DNA of 64,000 nt, taken from positions 5,385,200 to 5,449,199 of the forward strand of contig OX639973.1 in NCBI GenBank assembly GCA_951828385.1. The letters run 5' to 3'. Positions within the stretch are counted from its first letter, which is position 1, and the number at the start of each line of letters is the position of its first letter. Both the position numbers and the translations under genes were made by a program. The notes below the pieces were generated by a model. That model had not been told where the DNA came from, made no database searches, and was given only the letters and a program-made list of their open reading frames with translations. The DNA is from an uncultured Poribacteria bacterium (lineage in GTDB: Bacteria; Poribacteria; WGA-4E; WGA-3G). Shown in pieces: positions 36,283-45,553 of the stretch.

Positions 36283-37446
36283 ATGGCAAAAAAACGAAAA
36301 AGAAAGCGAAAAGAACACCGCAGAACGTATAAATATCAGATACGCGAACACCCGCAAAATATGCGTCTCGGCAATATGCTGGATGATCTTGCTGATGTCC
36401 ACAACCATTTTTTGCGACTTGAGAACCGCTATTATCGCAGATATGGCAAATATGCGGGGCGTTACCGTCTGCAACCACACTTGACGAAGTTGTTGGATCG
36501 CACCAAGAAACATTGGGCATGGATACCTCGTGACACACTTGACGCTGTAATTATACGCCTCCACATCTCTTTTGAAAGGTTTTTCGATGTCCCAGGCATC
36601 GGTCGTCCGAAATACAAGAAACGTGGAAAATACCGTTCTGCGAAGTTTCAAAGTGGTTATCTCCTTGAAGAAGGTCGTGTCCGTCTCTCTTTTAAAGCAT
36701 GGGACGCACCTTCGCACTCCTTTAAATTCCACAAACGCTGGTTTTCTTTTCATCAGCATCGCGATTGGAAAGGGAATGTTCGTTATATCCAAATCCTTCG
36801 TGATGCTGTCGGAACCTATTGGCTCTATGTCGTGACCGATGATACCTCTAAAGAGGTGCTGCCTGCTACGGGTGAAAGTGTAGGGGCAGACTTCGGTATG
36901 AAAGACGCATTTTTGACGTTGAACACGGGCGAAAAGATACCATCGCCACAATTCTTGAAACACTCCTTGACCGAACTTCGCAACCTCCACAAAAGCCTTT
37001 CGCGCAAAGTCAAAGGTTCTAACAATTGGTGGCGTGCTGTCCGTCAACTCGCCCGGTTGTATCGCAAAGTTTCTAATCAACGCAAAGATTGGCATTGGAA
37101 ACTTGCCACGGACCTGTGTCGGCGATTTGACCTTATCGCCACTGAAACGCTGAACCTTAGAGGCATGAAACGGCTGTGGGGCCGCAAAGTTTCCGACCTT
37201 TCCTTCGGGCAGTTTGTTGAGATTTTGAAGTTCAAGTGTTTCAAACATAATCGTGAGTTCCGTCAAGTCGGACAATGGACCCCTACAACCAAACCGTGTT
37301 CGGATTGTGGGTATCACAACAAAAATCTTTCTCTCTCTGATAGGCAGTGGACCTGTCCTGAATGTGGTTCACACCATGATAGAGATGTCAACGCTGCGAT
37401 AAACATTTTGAGGGCTGCTTGTGGTCCCTCTGTGGAGCAGATGTAA
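36283..37446 (+). CDS. tnpB: TnpB, IS200/IS605-family RNA-guided nuclease (OrfB)
   Basis: 387 aa, full length for the family. Basic N-terminus (MAKKRKRKRK), RuvC-like acidic residues in VGADFGMKDAF, IATETLNLRGM and DRDVNAAINIL, and a zinc ribbon with CSDCG and CPECG. TnpB proteins cut DNA under guidance of an RNA from the element's right end. No TnpA transposase is present, so the element is IS1341-like and non-autonomous. ATG at 36283 with only a weak ribosome site. Inserted between the BlaR1 fusion and the TlpA-like genes, against their direction. Confidence 0.93.
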   Translation: MAKKRKRKRKEHRRTYKYQIREHPQNMRLGNMLDDLADVHNHFLRLENRYYRRYGKYAGRYRLQPHLTKLLDRTKKHWAWIPRDTLDAVIIRLHISFERFFDVPGIGRPKYKKRGKYRSAKFQSGYLLEEGRVRLSFKAWDAPSHSFKFHKRWFSFHQHRDWKGNVRYIQILRDAVGTYWLYVVTDDTSKEVLPATGESVGADFGMKDAFLTLNTGEKIPSPQFLKHSLTELRNLHKSLSRKVKGSNNWWRAVRQLARLYRKVSNQRKDWHWKLATDLCRRFDLIATETLNLRGMKRLWGRKVSDLSFGQFVEILKFKCFKHNREFRQVGQWTPTTKPCSDCGYHNKNLSLSDRQWTCPECGSHHDRDVNAAINILRAACGPSVEQM

Positions 37447-37507
37447 GACGTTTCCTCGGAAATGCGAACTGCTACGAAGCACAAGCCCCTGCCTTTAGGC
37501 AGTGGGT
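37447..37507 (+). other. right end / guide RNA (omega RNA) region of the tnpB element
   Basis: After the tnpB stop there is an imperfect hairpin around CCCCTGCC TTTA GGCAGTGGG (37487-37507) within GAAGCACAAGC...GTGCCTTGA, typical of IS200/IS605 right ends and the 3' part of the guide RNA. The exact end is uncertain. Two short inverted repeats follow, at 37524-37541 and 37590-37611, before the next gene. Confidence 0.5.
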
Positions 37508-37648
37508 GCCTTGACCTTTAGAGAACAGGTGTAAACCTGTTTGGAAATGTTCAATCAGGTTTTCTGTGAGATTGTCAACGCGTTTCCAGTTTGACACAGC
37601 AAAGTGTCAAAAATCGGTTCATTTTTTTACTCCTGTTGTTAGGACGAT

Positions 37649-40075
37649 TTAGTAAGTATCCGATGGGTTCGTGGATTTGTCTTTGAGTGCTTCCACTACG
37701 AGTCGTTCTAACTTCACACCTCTGGCTTCGCGTGAGATTAAGGTGCCATCTCTCGCAATAAGCCACGGGGCGGGGATACTGCGAATATGATACTGTTGCG
37801 CAAGGAGGCTTCTCCACTTTTGACCACTGAATATTTGCCGCCAAGCGATGTTATTCTTTTTTAGATAATTGCGCAGCCGCGTTTCATCCGTGTCAAGGCT
37901 AACCCCGATAATGTCAAACCCTTGATCCTTATAGGTATCGTAAACCCTTTTGAGATTCGGTATCTCTGTAAGGCAGGGACCGCACCAAACCGCCCAGAAA
38001 TCGAGTAAGACGACCTTTCCGCGATAGTCTTGTAGCGAGATCGGTTTGCCATCAAGGTCCGTCGCGGAAAAGTTAGGTACAACTTCCCCTATCAGTTCTG
38101 ACATAGGGTCCGCCTTTTTCCGATATTCTTCCGCGAGTTCGGTATTACCGAGCCTTTCATGAATTCGGACAAGTTCATCGAGAACATCGCGGTCATCAGG
38201 ATACCGCTCCTCAAGTTTCTCAAAAACTTTCAGCACTTCTTGATGCTGATTTGCGATCTCAAGCATCGCGCCAAGGGCGAAATGTGCTTGAAGGTCGTCA
38301 GGATTCATCGTCGATTTAAAATGGTTAGCGAGGTTCTCAGCATCTTTTTCGCGTCCGACTTCAATGTAGAGACGGGCAAGCGAGCGATAGACATAGAAGA
38401 AAGGTGGATTATCTGCTTGTCGTTGAAGTCCGTTTTCCAAAGCCTCAATGGTTTTTTCGGGAGTTCCATACATCTCTTCAGGTGTGTATTCCCAAACCTG
38501 GGATGAGGGATATACCTTAAAGGCGAAACTCAAGTTTAGGCATTCAAACGGCTGATTGGCATGATGCCGGCAACGCACGAGTGGTATGACATCGCCGTAC
38601 ATCGCTCGGTTTTTCGGCGTGCTTTCTCTATACCCAGGGTGCAATCCGTACCCGTAGCTCACGGGCATTTTTGGATCTATATTCGGCGGAAAGAGAGCTC
38701 TGCCTCCGACTCTATCCCCTGGACAAAGTAAGATATTCGCGTCTGGCAGATATTTAGGGTAAAGTTCTGAGAGCCACTCTGGAAAATCGTCCTGTTCTTT
38801 CTGATAAACTTGAATCGCCTTGCCAATTTCGAGCAGATGCTGTTTGCAGATTTCAACGTTTTCGTCAATCTGTTCTGCCTTCGTCGTTCGGTCAGAAGGA
38901 TACTCCCTTGATGCTGGTTGGGATGTGGATGCTTCCTGAATTTGTGGGGACAGTGCTTCCTTTGGGTCAACCGCTTGTGCCAAACGGACCGCACCTATTG
39001 GGACAGCGAAACAGGTGAGGACGAGCAGTCCTATCCCGACAGCGACCTTTGTTATCGGATGCCGATTCAAGTTTTCGGCGAGAACGGTTCGGAGTCGTTC
39101 TTCAATCTTTGAGGGACATGCCATCGCCACAGCCGCACGCGAAGCAAAACTGGCAACGTTCACATTTCGCACAATATCAAGCAGGTGTTGGGCGTAGTCA
39201 GTCGGTTGATATCCGGCATTTAGCACCTGGTCATCGCATGCTTGCTCTGCTTCTATTCGCATCCAACGTGCTGCAAACCACACAAGCGGGTTAAACCAGT
39301 AGACTGCACACACGACCTGTGCAATCATCTGCATCACCCAATCCCGTCGTTTAATGTGTGCCAATTCGTGGAACAGGACAGCACGCAGCCGCTCCGTTTG
39401 CCAGTTGTCCGCCCCAATTGGCAGCAAAATCACGGGACGAAATACGCCCCATACCATTGGGACTGTGATTTTGTCGCTGAGACGCACACCGAATTTTTGA
39501 TTCCAAGTGGAGGGCAGCGGGTCAATCGTGCCGTTAAAATCATGAGCACGCGTGGATATATGCCAGACCGCACCGATTCCAAAAACCAGACAAACAAGAA
39601 GGAACGCGCTAACACATCCGCAAACTATCGCTATCCAATGTGTCCAAGGAATTGTGCCCGGCATATCGTTCCTACGGATCTCAACTTTCGGTTGAAATGG
39701 CGTAGGTGTGGCTTGCGTTGATGCCTCCGTTTCTGTTGGCACCTCGCTCGGTGCAATTGAAGTAGGATCAACAACTGTTCGCGTAGAAGCGACAGGGGTC
39801 TGAGATATTTCTGCCAACTGATACGTTTCATATTTGACGGGTGCTTGCGGTAAGATATTGACCTCCCACTTCGGGAGCAGAAAAGAAAACAACGGAACGA
39901 TGAGGCATCCAAGGATTGCCATGCTCCAGACGAAGCCGCGCACTGCTGCCGATTTCCGACGGAGGCAGAAAATAAATAAACCCGCCACAGCAAAAATCAC
40001 GAAACTTTTCAGCGTCGTATTGACGAGAAATTTCAGCAGTGGATCTGCATAGAGTGTTTCAATGAATTGCATCAT
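37649..40075 (-). CDS. BlaR1/M56-type sensor peptidase fused to a TlpA-like domain
   Basis: 808 aa. The N-terminal 300 residues are a BlaR1/MecR1-like M56 membrane metallopeptidase: transmembrane helices (FVIFAVAGLFIFCL, GFVWSMAILGCLIVPLFSFLL, WIAIVCGCVSAFLLVCLVF), HELAHIKRRDWV zinc site and the downstream EAEQACDDQVL ligand. After another transmembrane helix (VAVGIGLLVLTCFAVPIGAV) come a prepilin-like region (CKQHLLEIGKAIQVYQKE, VSYGYGLHPGY), TPR helices and a C-terminal TlpA domain with WCGPC. In BlaR1 this side carries a penicillin-sensing domain; here a thiol redoxin occupies the sensor place. The ATG overlaps the blaI stop by 4 nt. Confidence 0.9.
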   Translation of the reverse strand: MMQFIETLYADPLLKFLVNTTLKSFVIFAVAGLFIFCLRRKSAAVRGFVWSMAILGCLIVPLFSFLLPKWEVNILPQAPVKYETYQLAEISQTPVASTRTVVDPTSIAPSEVPTETEASTQATPTPFQPKVEIRRNDMPGTIPWTHWIAIVCGCVSAFLLVCLVFGIGAVWHISTRAHDFNGTIDPLPSTWNQKFGVRLSDKITVPMVWGVFRPVILLPIGADNWQTERLRAVLFHELAHIKRRDWVMQMIAQVVCAVYWFNPLVWFAARWMRIEAEQACDDQVLNAGYQPTDYAQHLLDIVRNVNVASFASRAAVAMACPSKIEERLRTVLAENLNRHPITKVAVGIGLLVLTCFAVPIGAVRLAQAVDPKEALSPQIQEASTSQPASREYPSDRTTKAEQIDENVEICKQHLLEIGKAIQVYQKEQDDFPEWLSELYPKYLPDANILLCPGDRVGGRALFPPNIDPKMPVSYGYGLHPGYRESTPKNRAMYGDVIPLVRCRHHANQPFECLNLSFAFKVYPSSQVWEYTPEEMYGTPEKTIEALENGLQRQADNPPFFYVYRSLARLYIEVGREKDAENLANHFKSTMNPDDLQAHFALGAMLEIANQHQEVLKVFEKLEERYPDDRDVLDELVRIHERLGNTELAEEYRKKADPMSELIGEVVPNFSATDLDGKPISLQDYRGKVVLLDFWAVWCGPCLTEIPNLKRVYDTYKDQGFDIIGVSLDTDETRLRNYLKKNNIAWRQIFSGQKWRSLLAQQYHIRSIPAPWLIARDGTLISREARGVKLERLVVEALKDKSTNPSDTY

Positions 40076-40461
40076 GATGAGGTGTCTCCTTTTTTCGCTT
40101 GCTCGATGCGTTGGCTTAAACGGTCGAGTTCCTCATCCGAGAGGTTAGCATCGGAAACCAGTGTCATGACCGTTTTCTCAATGGATTTATCAAAAAATGT
40201 CTGAAAAATCTGTTTGAGTGCGAAACGTCCTGCCTGATGGCGTGGTTGCGTCGGACGATAAATGTAACGTTTGCCATCTTTTTTGTGGGTGAGATACCCC
40301 TTCTCCTCCAAGATTCGTAACAGTGCCCGAACTGTAGAGTAACTTGGTGGATCCGGGAGGTCTTCAAGGACATCGGCAACAGAAGCGCGCCCGCGTTGAT
40401 AGACGATATCCATGATTTGTCGTTCCCGCCGACTCAGTTTATCGGCCTGGTAATCTTCCAT
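40072..40461 (-). CDS. BlaI/MecI/CopY-family transcriptional repressor
   Basis: 129 aa from the ATG at 40461 (AGAGGTGA upstream). Winged-helix N-terminus (LSRRERQIMDIVYQRGRASVADVLEDLP, SYSTVRALLRILEEKGYLTHKKDGKRYIY), then the dimerisation tail. BlaI-type repressors are inactivated by proteolysis triggered by the BlaR1 partner encoded directly downstream. The palindromic operators in its own promoter (40518-40576) and in three others are the likely targets. Confidence 0.94.
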   Translation of the reverse strand: MEDYQADKLSRRERQIMDIVYQRGRASVADVLEDLPDPPSYSTVRALLRILEEKGYLTHKKDGKRYIYRPTQPRHQAGRFALKQIFQTFFDKSIEKTVMTLVSDANLSDEELDRLSQRIEQAKKGDTSS

Positions 40462-40517
40462 ATTTATCACCTCTTTCTTTTGGTAATGTGCTGATATTTT
40501 TCTATTTATAAAGAATA

Positions 40518-40576
40518 TGCTAATATTTTAGCACTTACAAAAATTGATGTCAAGAAAAAATGCTAAAAATTCAGCA
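40518..40576 (-). promoter_or_regulatory. BlaI-type promoter/operator module 1 (before blaI)
   Basis: TTGACA (40548-40553), 17-nt spacer, TAAAAT (40525-40530) on the minus strand. Operator TGCTAATATTTTAGCA (40518-40533) covers the -10; a second palindrome TGCTAAAAATTCAGCA (40561-40576) lies just upstream of the -35. Confidence 0.82.
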
Positions 40577-40584
40577 TCAATTAA

Positions 40585-41970
40585 TTAGATCTCAACACGC
40601 ACAAACGCGAGATACGCACCCGCCAGCAAAACGATGACAAACAGTGTCAACAGCAGCAACTTCGTCGCAGCGGTGTTGAAATCTTTACCGATGTTGCGCG
40701 TATCTTCAAACCTCGGTACCGCCTCTGGATTGACAGGTTTCTGGGACATCCCCTCGCGAACGCCCATGATATGGCGACTCTCTGGGTCGCCTCTCTCCAT
40801 ATCTACGATGAATTCTCGGTATTCACGGGCGTAACGCTGAGCATTCTCAGTAAATTGCTGGTACCGATCCAGACCTGTTCCAGCAAACGCCTCAAAGAGA
40901 TGCTGGAGGAGTGCCGCGGGTGAGATACTGGTGATCGAGCGCGCACGTTGAACTTGGGTAATCTTAAAGGTTAAGTACTCCCCAGCCAAGCGTTCGCCCC
41001 TTACTGCTATTTTGGTGTGCCACTCACCTCTTATCCTTAGCATTTTTTCGTCATTTGACTGGTACCAGGCGTATCGCCAAGTTCTCCGAAGTTTGTGATA
41101 ACTTTGGCCGTATCGGTCAGAATATTCATGGCGAGACATAGATGATGAAAAGCCGCTCGCAAGTGCGGCGAGCGTACTCGGCATAAAAGCGACAAAAGTG
41201 ACCCACGTCAACAGAAGTATCACAAGACTCACGGCACTCCGTTGCACACGCGCCGAGACTAATAGCCCTAACGCCAGAAACAGACACGTGTACAAAAGCG
41301 CGATAAAGAGGATGATACCTAAGCGTCCCCACGCTTCAGTACTCAGGTGAATCTCATTTGCGGAGGAAATCATTAGGAGGTTCACTAACATAGCCAGCAT
41401 AAAGGGAATGGTTATACTTACCAACGCCCCCAGAAACTTACCGATCAGCACGGTATGTCGTGGGATTGCATTTGCCAACGTTAATCGGAGCGTGCCGTGC
41501 TCGCGTTCGCCGGAGATCGCATCAAACGTAAATAAGAGCGCAATGAGACTCAAGATATAACCGATGATAAACGTCCAATCGACTTGGGAAACGTCGGGTC
41601 CAACATTCTTCATATTTATGTTGACATCTGGATATTCCAGTCTCCAGAATCCCCTGCTACCAGAAGGGCTGTCAACCCTATCGGGTAAAAAGGCTTCTCC
41701 ACCCGCCGCGCAGAAATGGAGCGGCGACGGTTTTTTGTAAAGCGTTCCGGGTCCCTCGTGTGCCAGTGTATAGAGACTGTCGTCGGCGCGAGACGTTAAT
41801 AGGTTCATGGATGCAGTGACAGCGTCGTGATACTTCTGGACCCGTTTTGGATGCTCTCGGATATGTCTCACAGCATTGGTTACCATCAGTGCCAGCAACA
41901 ACACAGTCGTCAGCGCAAATCGGAGGCTATTCAGATTATTGTATATTTCGCGTTTTGTGATATGCCACAT
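40585..41970 (-). CDS. ABC-2 type permease, type 2, cassette 1
   Basis: 461 aa membrane protein. N-terminal helix (LRFALTTVLLLALMVTNAV), a large non-membrane part, then five helices with the ABC-2 signature ISGEREHGTLRLTLANAIPRHTVLIGKFLGALVSI, and a last helix at the C-terminus (LLLLTLFVIVLLAGAYLAFV). Probably one half of an exporter or membrane-remodelling complex with the type 1 permease at 42252. No ATPase is encoded nearby. Paralogues at 44016 (very close) and 49559. Confidence 0.87.
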   Translation of the reverse strand: MWHITKREIYNNLNSLRFALTTVLLLALMVTNAVRHIREHPKRVQKYHDAVTASMNLLTSRADDSLYTLAHEGPGTLYKKPSPLHFCAAGGEAFLPDRVDSPSGSRGFWRLEYPDVNINMKNVGPDVSQVDWTFIIGYILSLIALLFTFDAISGEREHGTLRLTLANAIPRHTVLIGKFLGALVSITIPFMLAMLVNLLMISSANEIHLSTEAWGRLGIILFIALLYTCLFLALGLLVSARVQRSAVSLVILLLTWVTFVAFMPSTLAALASGFSSSMSRHEYSDRYGQSYHKLRRTWRYAWYQSNDEKMLRIRGEWHTKIAVRGERLAGEYLTFKITQVQRARSITSISPAALLQHLFEAFAGTGLDRYQQFTENAQRYAREYREFIVDMERGDPESRHIMGVREGMSQKPVNPEAVPRFEDTRNIGKDFNTAATKLLLLTLFVIVLLAGAYLAFVRVEI

Positions 41971-41994
41971 AAGTAGTCAGTTACCAGTAACCAG

Positions 41995-42102
41995 TTAACA
42001 GTTAACAGTTTTCAGCCTCCGCAGTAAAGATGTCAACTCATACATCCTCAAAGTTAAATCATGAGATTTTTGCCAAACTTGCAACTTCTTAAAATCCTGC
42101 AT
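41995..42102 (-). pseudogene. truncated four-helix-bundle (23S rRNA intervening-sequence protein-like) gene
   Basis: ATG (42100-42102) with AGGAG 5 nt upstream opens MQDFKKLQVWQKSHDLTLRM, the typical N-terminus of the four-helix-bundle family (usual length near 120 aa). The frame runs into the repeat sequence and stops after 35 aa. Probably a remnant cut off by the repeat, in the 41971-42251 gap. Confidence 0.65.
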
Positions 42103-42251
42103 ATCTTCTCCTATGGTAGGTTTTAGAATCATCAATTTATCAGTTACCAGTTACCAGAGAAGAGGGTTTTTATGAACCATTTCCTTCTTCTCTTAACTGA
42201 CCACTGGTTACTGACCACTGGTTACTGGCCACTGGTACACTGGAAACTCCT

Positions 42252-43766
42252 TCACACTTCACTTTTGACAAAAACCAGAAATATTGCGATAAAGAGAAGG
42301 ACATTCATTGTGAGCAGCAGGAACAGATCCGGCACTGCTCGTTTTGCGTTGATGCCTATATCGCTTCTCTGAAAAGAGAATTGCGGGAGTGTGTCCCAAT
42401 CGACGGCACTCTGATCGGAAGAAAACCACTGTCGGGACGCAAATATTTTCTCATCATGAAAGTAATTGATGATTGCTTGTCGGTAGTTTTGTGTTGCTGT
42501 GAAAAAATCTTGGATGCCATTGAGGTCGGTGCCTGCCCACGCTTCGGTTGCGGCATCATACAACCCCGCAGGGGAGAACTTCAACAACATTCGCCCTCTA
42601 TTTGCCGGTTGGATGTAGATCGTCTCGAATGCCGGTTTTCGGATGAGCCATGTGCGTTCCGCGGTATTGACCGTTAGCGGTCCAAAGAAGCGGAAATAAT
42701 TCTGGACGTGCGGCACGTAAGGTTCAAATTTCGCGTCAATCGTTTCAAGGTCGCTTGAAGCACGTCTGAGGTGGTGAAACACTAAACGTGATGGCTCGTC
42801 TGATATCGCCCCATAAATGTAATCTCCCAAACCTTCTGCTGATGATAGGACAGGGTCGTTGCGGAGAAACTGCCCGCACTCTCTCTCAAGTTCCTCCCAG
42901 ATCTGTTTAACCTGATGGTAAGCGGCGGATTCCGTGTCCGTGCGCGGGGCAGTATCCACTGCGGTGAGAATCAGATTTGGGTAGACGAGCACTAAGAACC
43001 CCCAGACGAACATCGAGAGGATGAGCGCAGTACTGGTGCGGCGTGTGATTGCAGAAATGAGCATGCCGATGAGGTAAAACAGTGATAGATAGACGAGGGA
43101 CATCAGAACAATCCCACCGATCCGCAGAAAATCATCGGTGTTCAGGGAAATCATGGCGGAAGTCGTCAGCAAAATGAGCATCAGGAGCAGACTCACCAAC
43201 AAGGGCACGAACAAACAGACCATCGCACCGATATATTTGGCGAACAGGATGTACCCACGTCCCACGGGATGGGATAGCACTAAGCGTAGCGTGCCGTGTT
43301 CGTATTCGCCAGCGATAGCATCGTAGGCGAAAATAAGTGCCAGTAGGCTAAGAATCCCTTGAAAAATAAGGACAATATCAATTGAAGTAAGGATGTTGAA
43401 CAATGGGTTTTCCGCCTCAGATTTGTCGGCATCCCAAATTGTCGGCGTAAAAGTATGGGAAACTCTAATTTCGTTCCCCAATCGCTTATCTAAACCGGTG
43501 TTGAAAATGCTCAATGGGTTCGGCGGCCGGTCAACGTGCATCCCCCACGGTCCAAGCATTGCATATGAATAGGTGTTGCTCTCCTGCTGGAGTTCCTGCC
43601 GGTGGGTTTTGACGGCGGTGTTATAATCCGCCAACCGCTGTTCATAGTCCTTGATGAGCACAACGGTATTCGCGACCACGAGCAACAGCATAATCACAAC
43701 AGCTGCCGCAAATCGGAACGTCATCAGATTGTCGAGGAGTTCTCGCCGAATGAGTGTTAGAAACAT
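42252..43766 (-). CDS. ABC-2 type permease, type 1, cassette 1
   Basis: 504 aa. N-terminal RRELLDNLMTFRFAAAVVIMLLLVVANTVVL helix, a long extracytoplasmic region, helices around ILSLLALIFAYDAIAGEYEHGTLRLVLSHPVGRGYILFAKYIGA (ABC-2 signature), three more helices, and a final helix (LFLLLTMNVLLFIAIFLVFV). AGGTGA precedes the ATG. Pairs with the type 2 permease downstream. In cassettes 2 and 3 a sigma-TPR-thioredoxin gene stands directly before this gene; here only a scrap of it remains. Confidence 0.87.
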   Translation of the reverse strand: MFLTLIRRELLDNLMTFRFAAAVVIMLLLVVANTVVLIKDYEQRLADYNTAVKTHRQELQQESNTYSYAMLGPWGMHVDRPPNPLSIFNTGLDKRLGNEIRVSHTFTPTIWDADKSEAENPLFNILTSIDIVLIFQGILSLLALIFAYDAIAGEYEHGTLRLVLSHPVGRGYILFAKYIGAMVCLFVPLLVSLLLMLILLTTSAMISLNTDDFLRIGGIVLMSLVYLSLFYLIGMLISAITRRTSTALILSMFVWGFLVLVYPNLILTAVDTAPRTDTESAAYHQVKQIWEELERECGQFLRNDPVLSSAEGLGDYIYGAISDEPSRLVFHHLRRASSDLETIDAKFEPYVPHVQNYFRFFGPLTVNTAERTWLIRKPAFETIYIQPANRGRMLLKFSPAGLYDAATEAWAGTDLNGIQDFFTATQNYRQAIINYFHDEKIFASRQWFSSDQSAVDWDTLPQFSFQRSDIGINAKRAVPDLFLLLTMNVLLFIAIFLVFVKSEV

Positions 43767-43777
43767 CGCATTATCAC

Positions 43778-43886
43778 CTAATCTGATAGGAGTGCCTCAA
43801 TCATCCAAATTAAGGGCTGACCGTTTATGATATTCGAACTCCCAAAGCTGTATTGCCAAATCTTGTTGATGCTTATCATCGGACAT
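43778..43886 (-). pseudogene. relic 3' end of a third sigma-TPR-thioredoxin gene
   Basis: On the minus strand 43858 to 43778 encodes WQYSFGSSNIINGQ...LIWMIEALLSD and a TAG, matching the last 26 codons of the sigma genes at 47098 and 52659. Everything upstream of it is lost. A different frame opens at ATG 43884-43886 (GGAGG 6 nt upstream), giving a 29-aa peptide across the relic (43797-43886); it is probably accidental. Promoter module 2 still stands upstream. Confidence 0.75.
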
Positions 43887-43948
43887 CTGTCTGCCTCCCT
43901 TTAGGTGTTCACAGGAAACCTGTTGAACAGGCGTTAAATTAGTTTATA

Positions 43949-44007
43949 TGCTAATATTTTAGCATATACGAAAAACTATGTCAAATAAAAATGCTAAAAA
44001 TTCAGCA
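43949..44007 (-). promoter_or_regulatory. BlaI-type promoter/operator module 2 (cassette 1)
   Basis: TTGACA (43979-43984), 17 nt, TAAAAT (43956-43961). Operators TGCTAATATTTTAGCA (43949-43964) and TGCTAAAAATTCAGCA (43992-44007). Confidence 0.82.
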
Positions 44008-44015
44008 TCAATTAA

Positions 44016-45407
44016 TTAGATCTCAACGCGCACAAATGCGAGATACGCACCCGCCAGCAAAACGATGACAAACAGTGTCAACAGCAGCAACTTCGTCGCA
44101 GCGGTGTTGAAATCTTTACCGATGTTGCGCGTATCTTCAAACCTCGGTACCGCCTCTGGATTGACAGGTTTCTGAGACATCCCCTCGCGAACCCCCATGA
44201 TATGGCGACTTTCTGGGTCGCCTCTGTCCATATCTACGACGAATTCCCGATATTCACGGGCGTAACGCTGGACATTCTCTATAAATTGCTGATGCCGATC
44301 CAGACCTGTTCCGGCAAATGCCTCAAGGAGATGCTGAAGAAGTACCGCGGGTGAGATATTGGTGATCGCACGCGCACGTTGAACTTGGGTAATCTTAAAG
44401 GTTAAGAACCCCTCGTTCAAGTGTTCTTGGTTTGCCGCCATTATGGTAAAAAACTCACCTCTTTTCCTTAGTGTTCTTTCGTCCAATCCCTTTGCCCGCG
44501 CCCAAACATGGTTCTCGTGCCGAAATTTGTGATCACTTTCGCCGTATCGCTCCCAATATTCATCGCGAGACATAGATGATGAAAAATCTCTCGCGAGCGC
44601 AGCGAGCGTACTCGGCATAAAAACGACAACAGTGACCCACGTTAAAAGAAGTATCACGAGACTCACAGCACTCCGTTGCACACGCGCCGAGACTAACAAC
44701 CCTAACGCCAGAAACAGACACGTGTACAAAAGCGCGATAAAGAGAATGATACCTAAACGTCCCCAGGCTTGGGTATTCAGGTGAACAGCACTTGCGGTGG
44801 AAAGCATTAAAAGGTTCACCAACACAGCCAGCATGAAGGGGATCGTCGTACTGATCAATGCCCCCAGAAACTTACCGATCAGCACAGTCCGCCGCGGGAT
44901 TGCATTTGCCAATGTCAATCGGAGTGTGCCGTGCTCGCGTTCGCTGGAGATAGCATCAAAAGTGAAAATAAGTGCTATGAGACTCAAGATATAACCGATG
45001 ATGAATGCCCAATCGACTTGGGAAACGTCGGGTCCAACGTTCATCATATTTATGTTAGCATCTGGATATCTCAGTGACCAGAACTGTACACTCCCTAACC
45101 CGCCGCCATTGATCCTATCTGGTAAAAGGGTTTCTCCGCCCTCTGCGCAGAAATGCAGGGCTGATGGTTTTTTGTAGAGGTCTCCGGGTCCTTTTTGTGC
45201 CAGCGTATAGAGACTGCTGTCAGCGTGAGAAGTTAATCGATCCACGGATTCAGTGACAGCGTCGTGATACTTCTGGACACGCTTTGGATGCTCCCGGATA
45301 TGTCTCACGGCATTGGTTACCATCAGTGCAAGCAGTAACACAGTCGTCAGCGCAAATCGGAGGCTATTCAAATTATTATAGAGTTCACGTTTCGTGATAT
45401 GCCACAT
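44016..45407 (-). CDS. ABC-2 type permease, type 2, cassette 2
   Basis: 463 aa, closely similar to the protein at 40585 over the whole length; the last 100 residues are almost identical, pointing to recent duplication or gene conversion. Same features: N-terminal helix, ISSEREHGTLRLTLANAIPRRTVLIGKFLGAL, and a terminal helix. The predicted exposed part (about residues 270-330) is the most divergent, so the copies may differ in what they contact. Confidence 0.87.
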   Translation of the reverse strand: MWHITKRELYNNLNSLRFALTTVLLLALMVTNAVRHIREHPKRVQKYHDAVTESVDRLTSHADSSLYTLAQKGPGDLYKKPSALHFCAEGGETLLPDRINGGGLGSVQFWSLRYPDANINMMNVGPDVSQVDWAFIIGYILSLIALIFTFDAISSEREHGTLRLTLANAIPRRTVLIGKFLGALISTTIPFMLAVLVNLLMLSTASAVHLNTQAWGRLGIILFIALLYTCLFLALGLLVSARVQRSAVSLVILLLTWVTVVVFMPSTLAALARDFSSSMSRDEYWERYGESDHKFRHENHVWARAKGLDERTLRKRGEFFTIMAANQEHLNEGFLTFKITQVQRARAITNISPAVLLQHLLEAFAGTGLDRHQQFIENVQRYAREYREFVVDMDRGDPESRHIMGVREGMSQKPVNPEAVPRFEDTRNIGKDFNTAATKLLLLTLFVIVLLAGAYLAFVRVEI

Positions 45408-45409
45408 AA

Positions 45410-45550
45410 GTAGTCAGTTTCCAGTTAACAGTTTCCAGTTAACAGTTTCCAGTTAACAGTTTCCAGTTTCCAGAGAAGAGGGTTTTTATGAACCATTTCC
45501 TTCTTCTCTTAACTGGCCACTGGTTACTGGCCACTGGTACACTGGAAACT
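45410..45550. repeat. CAGTTTCCAGTTAACAGTT-type repeat between permease genes
   Basis: Tandem 7-nt units (CAGTTTC, CAGTTAA) run for about 60 nt, then appear inverted (ACTGGCCACTGGTTACTGG). Parts, including the segment around GGGTTTTTATGAACCATTT, are repeated almost exactly at 42160-42250. Confidence 0.65.
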
Positions 45551-45553
45551 CCT

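Noticed and set aside
36244-37317. Long minus-strand frame opposite tnpB
   Set aside because: Shadow of the tnpB coding strand, whose product has all family motifs; no ribosome site on the minus strand.
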